In this document: positions 36,701 to 45,235 of the stretch, piece after piece
How positions within the stretch are numbered: position 1 is the stretch's first letter
Layout of the letters: every line of letters starts with the position of its first letter
Source: Actinospica robiniae DSM 44927
GTDB taxonomy: Bacteria; Actinomycetota; Actinomycetes; Streptomycetales; Catenulisporaceae
Direction: 5' to 3'
Assembly (NCBI RefSeq): GCF_000504285.1
Contig: NZ_KI632511.1
Location: 1,423,372-1,487,371 of the forward strand
Length of the DNA: 64,000 bases
Program-made: the position numbers and the translations under genes
Notes under the pieces: model-generated
The model's input: the letters and a program-made list of their open reading frames with translations, nothing else
What the model was told of the DNA's origin: nothing
Databases searched by the model: none

Positions 36701-37444
36701 GTAGACGCCGACGGCGCGCCACATCGCGTCGGCGATCGGGCTCCCGATCAACCACGACGGTTCCGCACTGATCATCGCATCGGCGGTAAGCGCTGGAGCG
36801 CGACGGCCGCCGGCGAGATACTCCGCCAAGCGCGCGGCTCCCAGCTGATCGACAGTTTCGATGCGCTGCAGAAGCTCGACGACTCCTGGTGAAAGCACTG
36901 CGAGATGGCGCGGGAACTGCTCGGCGACCCCGTCCGCTCGGCGCGCAAGGCTGATCAGTGCTTCGGCCGCGGTCGCGTCTAGCGGGTGGCTGCGCGGGAC
37001 CACGAGCGAGAAGCGGTCCGCGTTCTCCGTGACGGTGCGGGTGGAGATGACCTGCCAGTACGCTTCACGACGGCTGTTCACGAGCACGACCACCGTCGGC
37101 AGGGACCCGCCCAGCCAGTACGCGAGATGGTCGTTGCTGTCTCGGAACCTCCATCCCCTTTCACTGTCTGGCTCATCGAAGAAGGAATCACCGCTCTTGA
37201 CCTGAATAGCAAGGAGCCGTCCGGTCACGAGCGGCTCCGGAAAGTCGAGATTGACGATCTCGGCGTGGGCGTCGATCCCGTAATCGAAGCGCTGCTGGAC
37301 CCGGAACAGCCAGCGCAGCTCGTCGCGGAAGAAGCACTCCACGTGGCGCACCCCGGCGTCTTCGCGTTCTTCGGTTGGCGAGACCTTCATCCCCGCCGGC
37401 CGCAACTTGCTGCGATCGCGACGCTGCGTCTCCGGCAGTGACAC
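33794..37444 (-). CDS. DUF4365 nuclease / TPR / PIN-like protein
   Basis: 1216 aa. Residues ~25-170 match DUF4365, a PD-(D/E)xK-type domain: HVECFFRDELRWLF, RFDYGIDAHAEIV and LLAIQVKSGDSFF hold the expected D and QxK residues. A long helical array (~250-860) of TPR-like hairpins follows, e.g. RSGRVDEAIGFAERAVAAAH. The C-terminal ~250 residues look PIN-like: VADLSSLHLLTLLGDDD, LWCDDIALRQQARQRG and FSIIDLFDALEE carry spaced Asp residues. The protein could thus combine two nuclease-like domains through a sensor scaffold. It stands alone, and such architecture suggests a conflict effector. DUF4365 is certain enough; the PIN part is inferred. Confidence 0.78.
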   Translation of the reverse strand: MSLPETQRRDRSKLRPAGMKVSPTEEREDAGVRHVECFFRDELRWLFRVQQRFDYGIDAHAEIVNLDFPEPLVTGRLLAIQVKSGDSFFDEPDSERGWRFRDSNDHLAYWLGGSLPTVVVLVNSRREAYWQVISTRTVTENADRFSLVVPRSHPLDATAAEALISLARRADGVAEQFPRHLAVLSPGVVELLQRIETVDQLGAARLAEYLAGGRRAPALTADAMISAEPSWLIGSPIADAMWRAVGVYASDHNCFSLAAEAFLRAAELEGPDMTRDVVQAGLLLLASDREEARAQLVRARELGQVLLADIGLSQLEVPVDDGKPFPVPASVQNAGSEQLAAEPIAMMFLAENANRSGRVDEAIGFAERAVAAAHLRDTRTRLELAKLHHRRALMTDMAPAEFRRALVFASEVVEERRRWDGPSSEALALQLDILIATDMEAAVEAALPDSEGGRARQTEVADPEIARRGAFAALAVDRADAYRAFLTRLPDGPDQRELGVLEGEATSRPPTERIEGYRRVLDESADPGMAVRVVAALVRLGVWPPEADDLHQRAVFPDETYRILTACYQARSGDRVLGIARLREMANRSAHAAHELVAVIEELEGPERAIEEAEKQSTVWPAAGLALQLLDLYGKNGREDQAAGMIERRIGDDGWPSAVRMSLANWYIGHTADKGLYDQAMAFAARAMQFGDSPALTWSYVKAIFLKGDVVAARTALARHRPDPVGAEEMKLFIQLHFGVELTVDDAQVLIEIAHGLPDGALREVAVGILVREVLLAPPQPGTRHSDQAKLDVQRLQEQIRNRPGGMLRLAADDDATLREAMAPDQPDPAEYQKIATEVGQGRRAVAEIARFVAAPYATAIIRRPGGVVPAIDLSPGVRAAGRAAAGEALKSGRCVADLSSLHLLTLLGDDDRLRIITSLRRMLIARSSVTDATMTRERFREIDLSSYTAAILKDGTVQRSTLSLEQKQYLRESALALELIASQTESAHPSIRTDAPADTLALAEEQAEPLWCDDIALRQQARQRGVRAFSIIDLFDALEETLVLVDRSAAMLALAGHFVVDLPLGAPHIIALAQDNGWAAGVGLLPLLRTEWWRHHVPQAPHMWLEIATAAAAHSPEALFMATQAALFGSVNAAPASRATQHFQQILVDALLACHLASTSAPEEFLARTACDAQPGIVPGPAFVLSALIDRLKKRGVDNPITIARSLLPEAGFDG

Positions 37445-37901
37445 GGCGCCTCCCTCAATGAACGACCCGCTCTAGTCCGGGAACCCGGCTGGTATTAGCC
37501 TAGGCGCGCCCGCCGACACATGCGCATGATCCACGGAAGCCGGAGCGATGCTCTCGAAATGGCATGATCACCCAGCAACCTACTGATCAACAAGGTTGCT
37601 GTTTCTCCACTCGCTCCTCTTCGGCGTAGTCGAATTCGCCTGGCTTTGGCCCGGGGCAGTGTGAACCGCACCCCGGGTTCCGTCCACGGCTGCCGATTGC
37701 GCTGCGGATCAGACGGCTCGTCTTTGCAGAACGGCGAGCGGGCAGTCATGGACGGAACCCGGTGCGATTCAGCATTCGGACCCTTTTCTGGCGCCACAGC
37801 CTCGACTCGTACCTGGTAGCGGCCGATGAGTCCGGTCTCGATCCAGCCACGGATCAGCCACATGCGGAAAGCGCGGGGAGGTCGTCAGTATCGTGCCGCA
37901 C
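37445..37901. other. Intergenic with a long inverted repeat
   Basis: No gene is supportable here. The notable content is a near-perfect ~18-bp inverted repeat (37668-37686 and 37749-37766), reported separately. The rest may hold the divergent promoters of the DUF4365 and lipoprotein genes. Confidence 0.4.
37668..37766. repeat. Long inverted repeat between divergent genes
   Basis: The arms GGGTTCCGTCCA and TGGACGGAACCC extend to ~18 bp with a small mismatch; the spacing is 62 nt. It could be a miniature mobile element, a cruciform or a regulatory structure. Confidence 0.6.
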
Positions 37902-38447
37902 ATGAGCAACCGCGACCTGCTCGCTCTGGCCTGCGTTGTCGTTCTAAGCGCTGCGCTCTGCGGCTGCAGCAGCGCCACCCCGACGCCCGCATCGACGACG
38001 AGACCCGCGACCCTCCACCTGGCGTTCACCGGAGCCGTGGCGTCAGGCAGCGGCGTGACGGCCACGGACGCGCTGTGCACGCAGGGATCCGGAGGTCCTT
38101 CGGACGGCTGGGCCTGGAGCGCGACACTCATCACGCCCGGTAACCGATGGCAGATCTCTCTCGACTACACGGGCACAACACTCAAACCGGGACGTTTCCA
38201 GCTCAACGACGGTCAAGCCGGTATCGCGAACAGTACCCCGATGATCTTCGAGATACAGTCTACTGACCCGATCGCGGACTACCTGACCTCGGCTGGTGCG
38301 ACTTCGTACACGTACTACATGCCCGAGACGACAAACTATGCAACGGTCGACGCGTCATTGGAATCCGGGACGATTGATGCGACATTCACCCCGTGGACAC
38401 CGAGCAACCTCACCTTCACCATCAAGGGCACGTGGTCCTGCGCCTGA
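37902..38447 (+). CDS. Putative secreted lipoprotein
   Basis: 181 aa from ATG 37902 (MSNRDLLALACVV). A hydrophobic signal segment ends in the lipobox LCGC (SAALCGCSS), so the mature protein should start at Cys ~26 and be lipid-anchored. A Thr/Pro-rich linker follows, then a beta-rich domain: LHLAFTGAVASGSGVTATDA, then WQISLDYTGTTLKPG and LTFTIKGTWSCA at the end. Two Cys residues (TDALCTQGS and the final WSCA) may form a disulfide. Such small lipoproteins are common in actinomycetes. The role is unknown. It lies at the left border of the tRNA-Val-flanked segment. Confidence 0.75.
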   Translation: MSNRDLLALACVVVLSAALCGCSSATPTPASTTRPATLHLAFTGAVASGSGVTATDALCTQGSGGPSDGWAWSATLITPGNRWQISLDYTGTTLKPGRFQLNDGQAGIANSTPMIFEIQSTDPIADYLTSAGATSYTYYMPETTNYATVDASLESGTIDATFTPWTPSNLTFTIKGTWSCA

Positions 38448-39243
38448 CCCAGAGGCCCCGCGGCGCGCACCAGCCGCAGAAAGTGGCGAGGGCCGCGTTT
38501 GCCTGGTTGACGCTGCAGTCGTTGCTACCGTGCCGCACCGACAGGAACGGCACGCCACGGCGAAGGCGCGGAGACGCCGGTCGCGACAGAGGACAAAGCC
38601 GCAGCGCGCTAGCGACACCAGTCGTCCCCGGTTCCCAGATCACCACCCAGCGCGGATCCGGCACCTTCGCGGAGTAACGATCGAATTGATCGCCCCGTTC
38701 GGAGTGCAGAAGAGGTCGCCAGCTCACCCGCCCGAGCGCTTCCACGTCTCGGAGGAGATCACCGGTTCAGTCTCTCGGCGCTGGTCGATCAGATCTGACC
38801 GCGGCTCAGCCGGACGAGACTTCGGCCTCTCCGGTGGGGAGCATGCTCCCCACCCTGCTCCCCATTCTCACGTTCACAGCGCCGCCTCCGACGCTCAGGA
38901 AGAGGCACGCCGCGAGGTCTCACTTCGAGTACATCAGCCCAGCTCAGGAGGCCTACGAGTCGGCGCGGAGAGCGCGGACGCTGGACGCGGAAGCGGCACC
39001 GACTCATCCGGGAAGCAGTACCTGGCGGGGCATCAGAGAAAGGCGGGTGATGTGAGAAGGGTTCAACCCTCCGACCAATCCCAATGGGAGCGTCATGGGG
39101 AGCCGAACCGGGGAGCACGCTCCCCTGCGAATGCGCTGAACTGCGTGTAACTGCAGGGCTTACGAGCCATCAGATTTGGGTAAGTGCAGGTCAGTGACAT
39201 CTTCATGGAGATCTCTTTGCGAGAGTATACGGTGATTTCCGTA
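38448..39243. other. Left flank of att-like site 1, GGGAGCA-rich, no gene
   Basis: No reliable coding frame. GGGGAGCATGCTCCCC (a perfect palindrome near 38839) and further GGAGCA/TGCTCC copies up to 39123 resemble integrase arm-binding repeats. Same motif type as at 50.6-51.2 kb. Confidence 0.55.
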
Positions 39244-39286
39244 TTCACACGGAAGAGGTCACTGGTTCGATCCCAGTATCGCCCAC
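39244..39286 (+). repeat. att-like direct repeat 1: 3' half of tRNA-Val(CAC)
   Basis: From the anticodon loop TTCACAC through the T arm (ACTGG-TTCGATC-CCAGT) to the acceptor strand ATCGCCC plus AC. 42 of 43 bases match the copy at 51078-51120. The anticodon stem's 5' side, the D arm and the 5' acceptor are absent, so this is not a tRNA gene but an attachment-site scar. Confidence 0.85.
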
Positions 39287-39306
39287 TAGCATTACCGCAG
39301 CTCAGA

Positions 39307-39340
39307 GGCCATGATAGCCGTCAAAGTTATCATGGCCTTT
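39307..39340 (+). terminator. Terminator hairpin after att-like site 1
   Basis: A perfect 10-bp stem (GGCCATGATA and TATCATGGCC) followed by TTTAT. Same arrangement as after the tRNA-like copy at 51.1 kb, so it probably came with the original tRNA locus or element end. Confidence 0.7.
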
Positions 39341-40300
39341 ATGCTTTCTGCTCCCCGCTTTCACCGCTCCCCCTGCTCCCCGGGGAGCAGGGCGGGGAGC
39401 AGATCAGATAAGTGCTCACCTGCGGATTCGTGTCGTCAGTTTTGTCAGTCGGATTCCGTTCAACCTTCCGCAACTGACCGGACCGCGTGATCCGCGCATC
39501 GGAGGGCCACGGTCGTCACCCGCGATGCGGAGCCGTGGATCGTCTGGATCCTCTGCGCAGCGTCGGAAATCCGTCACTCGCTGATGATTCGTCAGCAAGG
39601 TATGGGGTGACCTCTTCCGCGTTGGCCTCCACGACGCGTTCCGGCGTGACGTCTCGGCACGTCGGATGAGAAGTCAAGTAGTTCAGGGTGCTTTCATGGC
39701 GTGTCGTGATGCAATCTTCGCGGCGAGAGCGGGTTTGCAGTTGAGTGCCGCTTGGGCGCAGTTGATCGATCGGCCCCTGTCGGCGATGGCCGCCCTCACA
39801 CGGGCGCTTGGCCCAACGGGCGGCAACTAGGGTCCAAGTGCCACCAACAGCGGCCCAACGGGCCGGAACGGGGCTTCTGCGGGGTCTGGCTGAGGAAGCG
39901 CTCCAGGGTGCCGACGTAGCGAACCTGGGGGTAGACCTCGGCCGTGAAACAGCCTCCGGCACGACGAACACAACCGCGCCGGTGGCTTGCGAGGAGCGCC
40001 TCTTGGCCGTGCGACCGAGCGCGTCGAGCGTGGACTCAGGCACGAGCAGCACGCTGCCGCCCCGAACACGCTCAGGTCCTCGCCCACGCTCACCATGATT
40101 CCGCTGCCGTCTGTCGCTCCCGCCATCGGATCTGCCCGCTCTGACAACACCGGCCCGCAGGGCTTGGGTTTGCGGTCATCCAGCTTATGACTTGCGGTTC
40201 CAGCTAATGCGACCCGGGTTCCGGGAGCCTCCGCAGAATTCGGGGTACACCATGTGCGATCGCGCCCGCAATCTTTGGTTCGGCCGTATGTCCGTCCCGG
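39341..40300. other. Long stretch without a supported gene
   Basis: Starts with GGGAGCAG repeats (39350-39410). From ~39820 to 40110 the minus strand hints at a decayed protein (VSVGEDLSVFG, then VLLVPESTLDALGRTAKRRS and ATGAVVFVVPEAVS in shifting frames), but I cannot name it. The rest is non-coding in appearance. Confidence 0.4.
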
Positions 40301-41587
40301 TCACAGATCGACGACGAGCCAACCGTCTTGACTGAGGGCGGGGAGAAACGGTCTTGCTCGTCCCTGGTGGACCGCCAGAGCGAGCAGGTAGCGGGCCCTG
40401 GTTGCAGCCACGAACGTCGTCAAGGCGGCTGTGCGGTTGACCTCCCGAACGGAGGAGATGGGCTCGAGGCCTGCAATCACCGGCAGGAGAGGCCCAAGAT
40501 CGTAAGCCCTGCCGTCTGTCGTTGCGCATTCGAGAACCAGGGTCGCACAGTGGTTCTCGCCCTTCGCGCTGTGGACCGAGCTCGCGATGGATGGCCTGAC
40601 AGTACCAGCTGATCTAGGTGCATCCGTGTAGAACGCGAGGCGATCGCACAGCAGGCCGATCGCAGCCAGCGGACGGCCCGCGACATGTTCGACGGCGTCC
40701 ACAAGCGATCGAACGAAGGCGCGCCACGGGTTCGGGCTGTCCCGGTCTTGCGTCAGAGCAGTGACAATCAACGTGCGGATCTGATGGCCGGGGGTTCCTG
40801 GCTCTCGCCCGAGGTCCGGCAATGGGGGCAGTAACGCGGGCTCCGCCTGAGGACTTGCCGCAGCTTCGTGTTGCCAAACGAGGCGACGAAGTGCGTCCCA
40901 GAGCAGTGCTGATCCGGGACGGACTCTTTCGTGGCGGCGTACGACGGCACGAGCCTCGCGATAGGCGTACAGAAGAGCGCCGCGGGGGTCCGCCGGTCCG
41001 GACGGGGTGAGTTCCGGCATGTAGCAGCAGACAGCTTTGGGGAAGAGTTCCGATTTGCCCGGTTTAATGCGTCCCCCGAGGACTCTAGGTGCCGCCGTCG
41101 CGAATACGTCGGCCGGCACCATTTCTCTAGCCAGGTCCTCGAACGAAGGCACAACGCGGTCTACAGAGGCTTCCGTAAACGTGAAGATGGCAAGTTTTCC
41201 GGCTGGGCCGACGCCGTGGATCTGCTGGGTGCGGGAGGCCGTCAAGCGGGTGGCCACTCTCGCGATTTCGGCTCCGAATCGTTGGCTGACCGGCAGCTCG
41301 AGCGCAGATGCCTTCGGGAAGCCGCGGTCCGCGTCGCTACTCTCACTGTCCCGATAGATCCGCTGATTCACATCGCCGACGCGCTGGATGACTACGGAGC
41401 TGCCAAAGACCGTCTCGAGGAGGCGGGACTGCATGGCATCGGTGTCCTGCATCTCGTCGATGAGAACGAAGGGAAACCGGTGGCGAAGCCCGGCCACCGC
41501 TCGTGGATTGCGATGGGCGTGCTGGGCGGCGAACGCGTACATGTCGTGGAAGCGCAGGACGCCATCCCGGGTCAGCCGCGTCTTCAA
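40301..41587 (-). pseudogene. UvrD/GajB-like helicase, N-terminus lost
   Basis: 428 codons remain. Superfamily 1 helicase motifs are clear: FPFVLIDEMQDTDAMQSRLL (motif II), VIQRVGDVNQRIYRD (motif III), VSQRFGAEIARVATRL (motif IV region), ASSVHSAKGENH (motif V) and TTFVAATRARYLLALAV (motif VI). The Walker A motif and everything before it are missing. Upstream (minus strand, beyond 41587) lie ~120 bp of scar sequence and a truncated group II intron. A TTG at 41587 behind GGAAGG could start the fragment. The compact DEMQDT type is that of helicases paired with OLD nucleases as in Gabija. No GajA-like gene is present. Confidence 0.8.
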
Positions 41588-41708
41588 AGTCCTTCCTCGA
41601 AACGATCTAGCCGAAGCCCAGCCCGGGTTATCCCGAGCGCCGGGCTACGCCACCCCCACCAGCCAGCACCGCCCCGACCACCTCGGCATAACTCGAACAT
41701 CGGCATAA

Positions 41709-41740
41709 GCGGACTTATCCCGAGCTCGGGATAAGTCCGC
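41709..41740. repeat. 32-bp perfect palindrome at the intron truncation point
   Basis: GCGGACTTATCCCGAG followed by its exact reverse complement. It lies precisely where the group II intron reverse transcriptase loses its YADD motif. Related ATAAG/TTATCCCGAG sequence continues to ~41626. It looks like the end or junction of another mobile element. Confidence 0.8.
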
Positions 41741-42586
41741 ATACCGGGAGATCCGGTAGTTGGGAAGACCGTGCCGGCGACGCCTGGCCCGGTGCCACGC
41801 GGTGGTAGCCGGGCCGCCCGAGCCCTGGGCGATATGTTCGTCCAGGACCGAGAGGGCGATGTTGCTGAGCAACGGCGAAAGGATCGAACCCTGCGGGGTT
41901 CCGGCGTTGTTCTCCCGAAGCACGCGGTCCTCACCGAGGATGCCCGCCTTCAAGAACGCCTTCACCAGGGCCAGCACGCGTTTGTCCCCGATCCGAGCCC
42001 GCACCCGGACCATCAGGGCCGAATGCGAGATCTCGTCGAAACAGGCCTTGATATCGCCCTCGACGATCCACTCGTAGGAATGGGTCGTCATATGGCGCAC
42101 CTCGGCCACCGCGTCATGAGCCCGGCGATTCGGGCGGAGCCCGTAGGAGCACGGGAGGAAATCCGCCTCGAAGATCGGCTCCAACACCAGTTTCACGGAT
42201 GCCTGCACCACCCGGTCGCGGATCGTGGCGATCCCCAGGCGGCGCCACTTGCCGCCCGCCTTCGGGATCATCCGTTCCCGCACCGGCAGCGGACGGAAGC
42301 TACGGTCCCGAAGCGAGTCCCGCACTTGGTCGAGAAACTCCTCGACCCCCGTCCACAACGCGATCGAGGCCGCGGTACGGCCATCGACCCCGGCCGTCTT
42401 GGCACCCTTGTTCCCCTGTACCCGATCCCACGCGACCAGAAGGAACGCGGGATCGGCGACGAGGTTGAACAGATCATCGAACCTGCGACGAGGATCGTCA
42501 CAGGCCCACCGGTGCAGCTTGCCCTGGATCCCCAGTACCCGGCGCTGCGCCTCGTAGAAGCGCAACTCCAGCTCGTCAGTGTTCAC
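41735..42586 (-). pseudogene. Group II intron reverse transcriptase, truncated
   Basis: Starts near GTG 42586 (NTDELELRFYEAQRRVL). RT blocks are visible: VQGNKGAKTAGVDG, MIPKAGGKWRRLGIATIRD, VVQASVKLVLEPIFEADF, CSYGLRPNRRAHDAV, IVEGDIKACFDEISH and NNAGTPQGSILSPLLSNIAL. The protein ends at NYRISRYAD, the first three residues before the catalytic YADD is completed, and then runs into the palindrome. It lacks the catalytic Asp pair, thumb/X and any endonuclease domain, so it is dead. Confidence 0.9.
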
Positions 42587-43199
42587 CAACGCACTCTCCT
42601 GACCTTCCAGTAGCCATCGCTGCCAACTTGCTGGCCTCCTTCGCCATGTACGCGCCTCTCGCGCGTTCGGACTACTACGAGGCCTCCGCCCCATCCCACG
42701 GCCCACAGCCGGCAACGGACCTGCCCACCGCCGCACCGGATGCCCGGCGGGAGGGCGACCGCGGATGGTTCCCACGTTCACCAGCGAATCGATCGGCGAG
42801 TGAGGCGCCCGCCTTTACCCCGACAGCATCGCCACGGCTACGCCGCAGGCTTTCACCGTGGCCTTCCCACCGGATCGTCCAACCGGCTTCGAAGTTGCCC
42901 GCCAGGTCCACAAGACCCCGACGGCCACGCGCTGCATCCCGGCCCATATCCGTCAGATTTGAGCACGGTCCTGGACTTACGGGGCGTCAGACAGCGGTTC
43001 CTCTCGTACACCTTCTCGCCTTGCTTGCCGGACCCAGACCGTCTGACAGTTCCGGCCCGTCCCGTACGTTGTCGGGGCTGCTCCCACCGCCAACCGGCGT
43101 TCCCCGGCGCGGCTGCCCCCAGCTTCACCGGCCAGCTGCGACTGACCGGAGGTAGAGTCCTTTCACCCCTGCTCGATTCACCAGCGCCTCGTGGCGCAC
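41741..43199 (-). mobile_element. Group II intron, 3'-truncated
   Basis: The 5' end is recognisable on the minus strand at 43199 as GTGCGCCACGAGGCGC (bacterial introns start GUGYG). About 610 nt of RNA domains precede the reverse transcriptase ORF, as expected for an ORF in domain IV. The intron stops inside the ORF at the palindrome; domains V and VI are missing. The exon beyond the 5' end is a transposase gene fragment read on the other strand. Confidence 0.8.
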
Positions 43200-43572
43200 A
43201 GACGACTTCCAAGACGCCAAGCAGTCCGTCGCCCTGGATCAGACCCAGGTACGCGGCTACCGCGCCTGGAAACGACACACCGCCCTCGCCCTGGCCGCCT
43301 ACGCGCTGCTGGCCATCGCATCCGCGCTGGCCAAAGCCGCCCACCCTCAACCCGTCCTGCCCGACGACACCGACCAGCAGGCACCCACCGACTGTGGCAT
43401 GACCGCGCTGACCGTCCCCGAGATCCAGCGCCTACTGACCACGACCGCCGCTTGGCGAATACCAGCGAGCCAGGACATTGAATTCCATCTGGCCTGGTCC
43501 GACTGGCGCCGAAGCCACCAGGCCCGAGCACGCTGGCACCACTACCGCACACGCCTCGCACTCACAGCATGA
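43200..43572 (+). pseudogene. C-terminal fragment of an IS701-like transposase
   Basis: The plus frame reads DDFQDAKQSVALDQTQVRGY, then WKRHTALALAAYALLAIASA, LTVPEIQRLLTTT and WSDWRRSHQARARWHHYR, and stops at 43570-43572. This is the typical end of actinobacterial IS701-type DDE transposases. The 5' part is cut at the intron's 5' boundary (43199/43200) and is not recovered on the other side, so further deletion occurred. Confidence 0.75.
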
Positions 43573-43666
43573 CCACACGTATCAGCCCACGAAGTCCGAC
43601 TGCCGTAGTAGCAGACGAGAAGTGCAAACCCGCGCAAGTGTCGGATCCGCTCGTCATGATGGATCC

Positions 43667-44803
43667 ATGACCCGATTCGCCTTCGATCCGCAAGACCAGC
43701 GACTCATCGCCACATGGGGCACCGGACAGGGCGACCGCGCGGCGACGGTGACCATACTCACCCAGGACACCGGCGACGCGCACGGCCTGGTGCTGGCGCA
43801 TGCAATGACCATTCTGGCTGACTGCCTCTGGCGTGCCTACACGAAGCCGGCGGCCGACCTCGGCGACGGCGAGGACCACAACAGCCCGGCCTGGCACCGG
43901 GCGCAGACCCGGGAATCTTACGCAAGGTCCCGAAGGCGATCACGAAGCCCAACCTCCCCGAGCACGGGATGATGATGGTCAGCTACGAGCCAATCGTCGA
44001 ATCCGCCCACCGGCTCGGCAGGCTTATTGCACGAGATCGCGGACATTGGTCTGACGGAACGGGTGCGCGCCGAATTCGTTCTCGAGATCAGCGCGATCGA
44101 AAGCGCCGAGTGCGGCGACCTGGACGGACGGGCGCAGCAAGCCGTTCTGCTCTCCCGCCCCGAGGCGTCCCCGGCCCCGGTGGCCGCCGCGGACGCGTTC
44201 CTCCGCGACGAGCCACTGGGCAGCGCCGAACTGTTCACGAGCATCGACCCCACCGCCGCGGCGGTCGCCGCCGCCGAGCGGTCCGGGCTCGACCCCACCA
44301 ACGTCGTTGAAGTCGCCGACGACATCGAGGCACTCCCCTTCCGCACACCGACGCTCGTCCTCGAAAGGCTGGACGACGGCGAAAGCCCGTTTTCCGTTGC
44401 GGTCTCCCTCATCCGCGAGGCGGCGGTCGTCGCGAGCGGCTTCGTCCCGGACGTCGAGGCCTACCTCGAGCAGATCGAGGAGGCAGAGGAAGAAGCAGCG
44501 AAATACACAGGCCCGGACAGTGATAACGGTCGGCTCGCGCTGCTACACGGCATCCGGCCCACCCCGCTCGACCCCTCCCGCGCATCCCTCGACCTCCTCG
44601 AAGACCTCCTGTCAGGCATCGACGGCTGCTGGATGATCTTCAAGGAGTACACCGACACCGATGGCGTCTACGACGACGAGGACGGTGAAGACGACGAGGA
44701 CGCCACCAACGAAGCGTATGCAGCCTGGTATAGCAAGACGCTCGTCGAGTTCCGCGAACTCGTACGGCAGCGAGCACAGACCACTGACGGCAGGCCCGCA
44801 TGA
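43667..44803 (+). pseudogene. Hypothetical acidic protein gene with two compensating frameshifts
   Basis: The protein-like reading starts at ATG 43667 (MTRFAFDPQDQRLIATWGTG) and changes frame near 43910-43925 into RKVPKAITKPNLPEHG and SYEPIVESAHRLG. It returns to the first frame near 44024 with LHEIADIGLTERVRAEFVLE and ends at 44803. The C-terminal part alone (from TTG 44027) is an intact 258-codon ORF with acidic stretches (DDEDGEDDEDATNEAYAAWY). An extra base in CTTATTG near 44024 explains the second shift. Either a true pseudogene or sequencing error. The family is not recognised. No membrane segment or signal peptide. Confidence 0.6.
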
Positions 44804-45133
44804 GCGAAGCTGCCGCGGCATGCCAGTGCACATAGTTAGGTGAAAGCTGTGGGTAGAGCGAGCAAGAGGCGGGCACAGGCCGCCGGACAAGCTACTACAG
44901 ACCGGTTCGCGAGAAGGTAGTCGGGACGAGCGGCACTAGGATTTGGCTCGCGTAGTCCACGACAATCGTGGCCATATCGGACCTGACCGGGGCAACAGGG
45001 ATGGCCTTAAACCCGCCCCTGCGAGCAGCGATCGGCGCCGGGTCATAGCGGAAACCCTGAAGGCGTGCGTGCGATCAGGCCGCGAGGGGTGCCTCAAGCT
45101 GCTCACCCACGCGGTGCAGTCCGGAGATCTCAG

Positions 45134-45235
45134 CGCGTTCTGCACGAACTCTCGCTGGCACTCGTAGCTGAGCGCGACGGCGTCGTCGTAGGCGAGGTCA
45201 CTGTGAGCCCCGCGATCGGCCCAATGAGAACTTGA
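45134..45235 (+). pseudogene. GNAT acetyltransferase N-terminal fragment
   Basis: The frame reads RVLHELSLALVAERDGVVVG then EVTVSPAIGPM and stops. This is the beta-strand pair found in many GNAT proteins (ELSLVAE-DG-VVGHV). Nothing before or after completes the fold. The remainder of 44804-45133 holds no supportable gene. Confidence 0.5.

Noticed and set aside
40301-41587. Gabija system
   Set aside because: The helicase has the compact GajB-like motifs, but no OLD/TOPRIM GajA-like gene is present and the helicase lacks Walker A.
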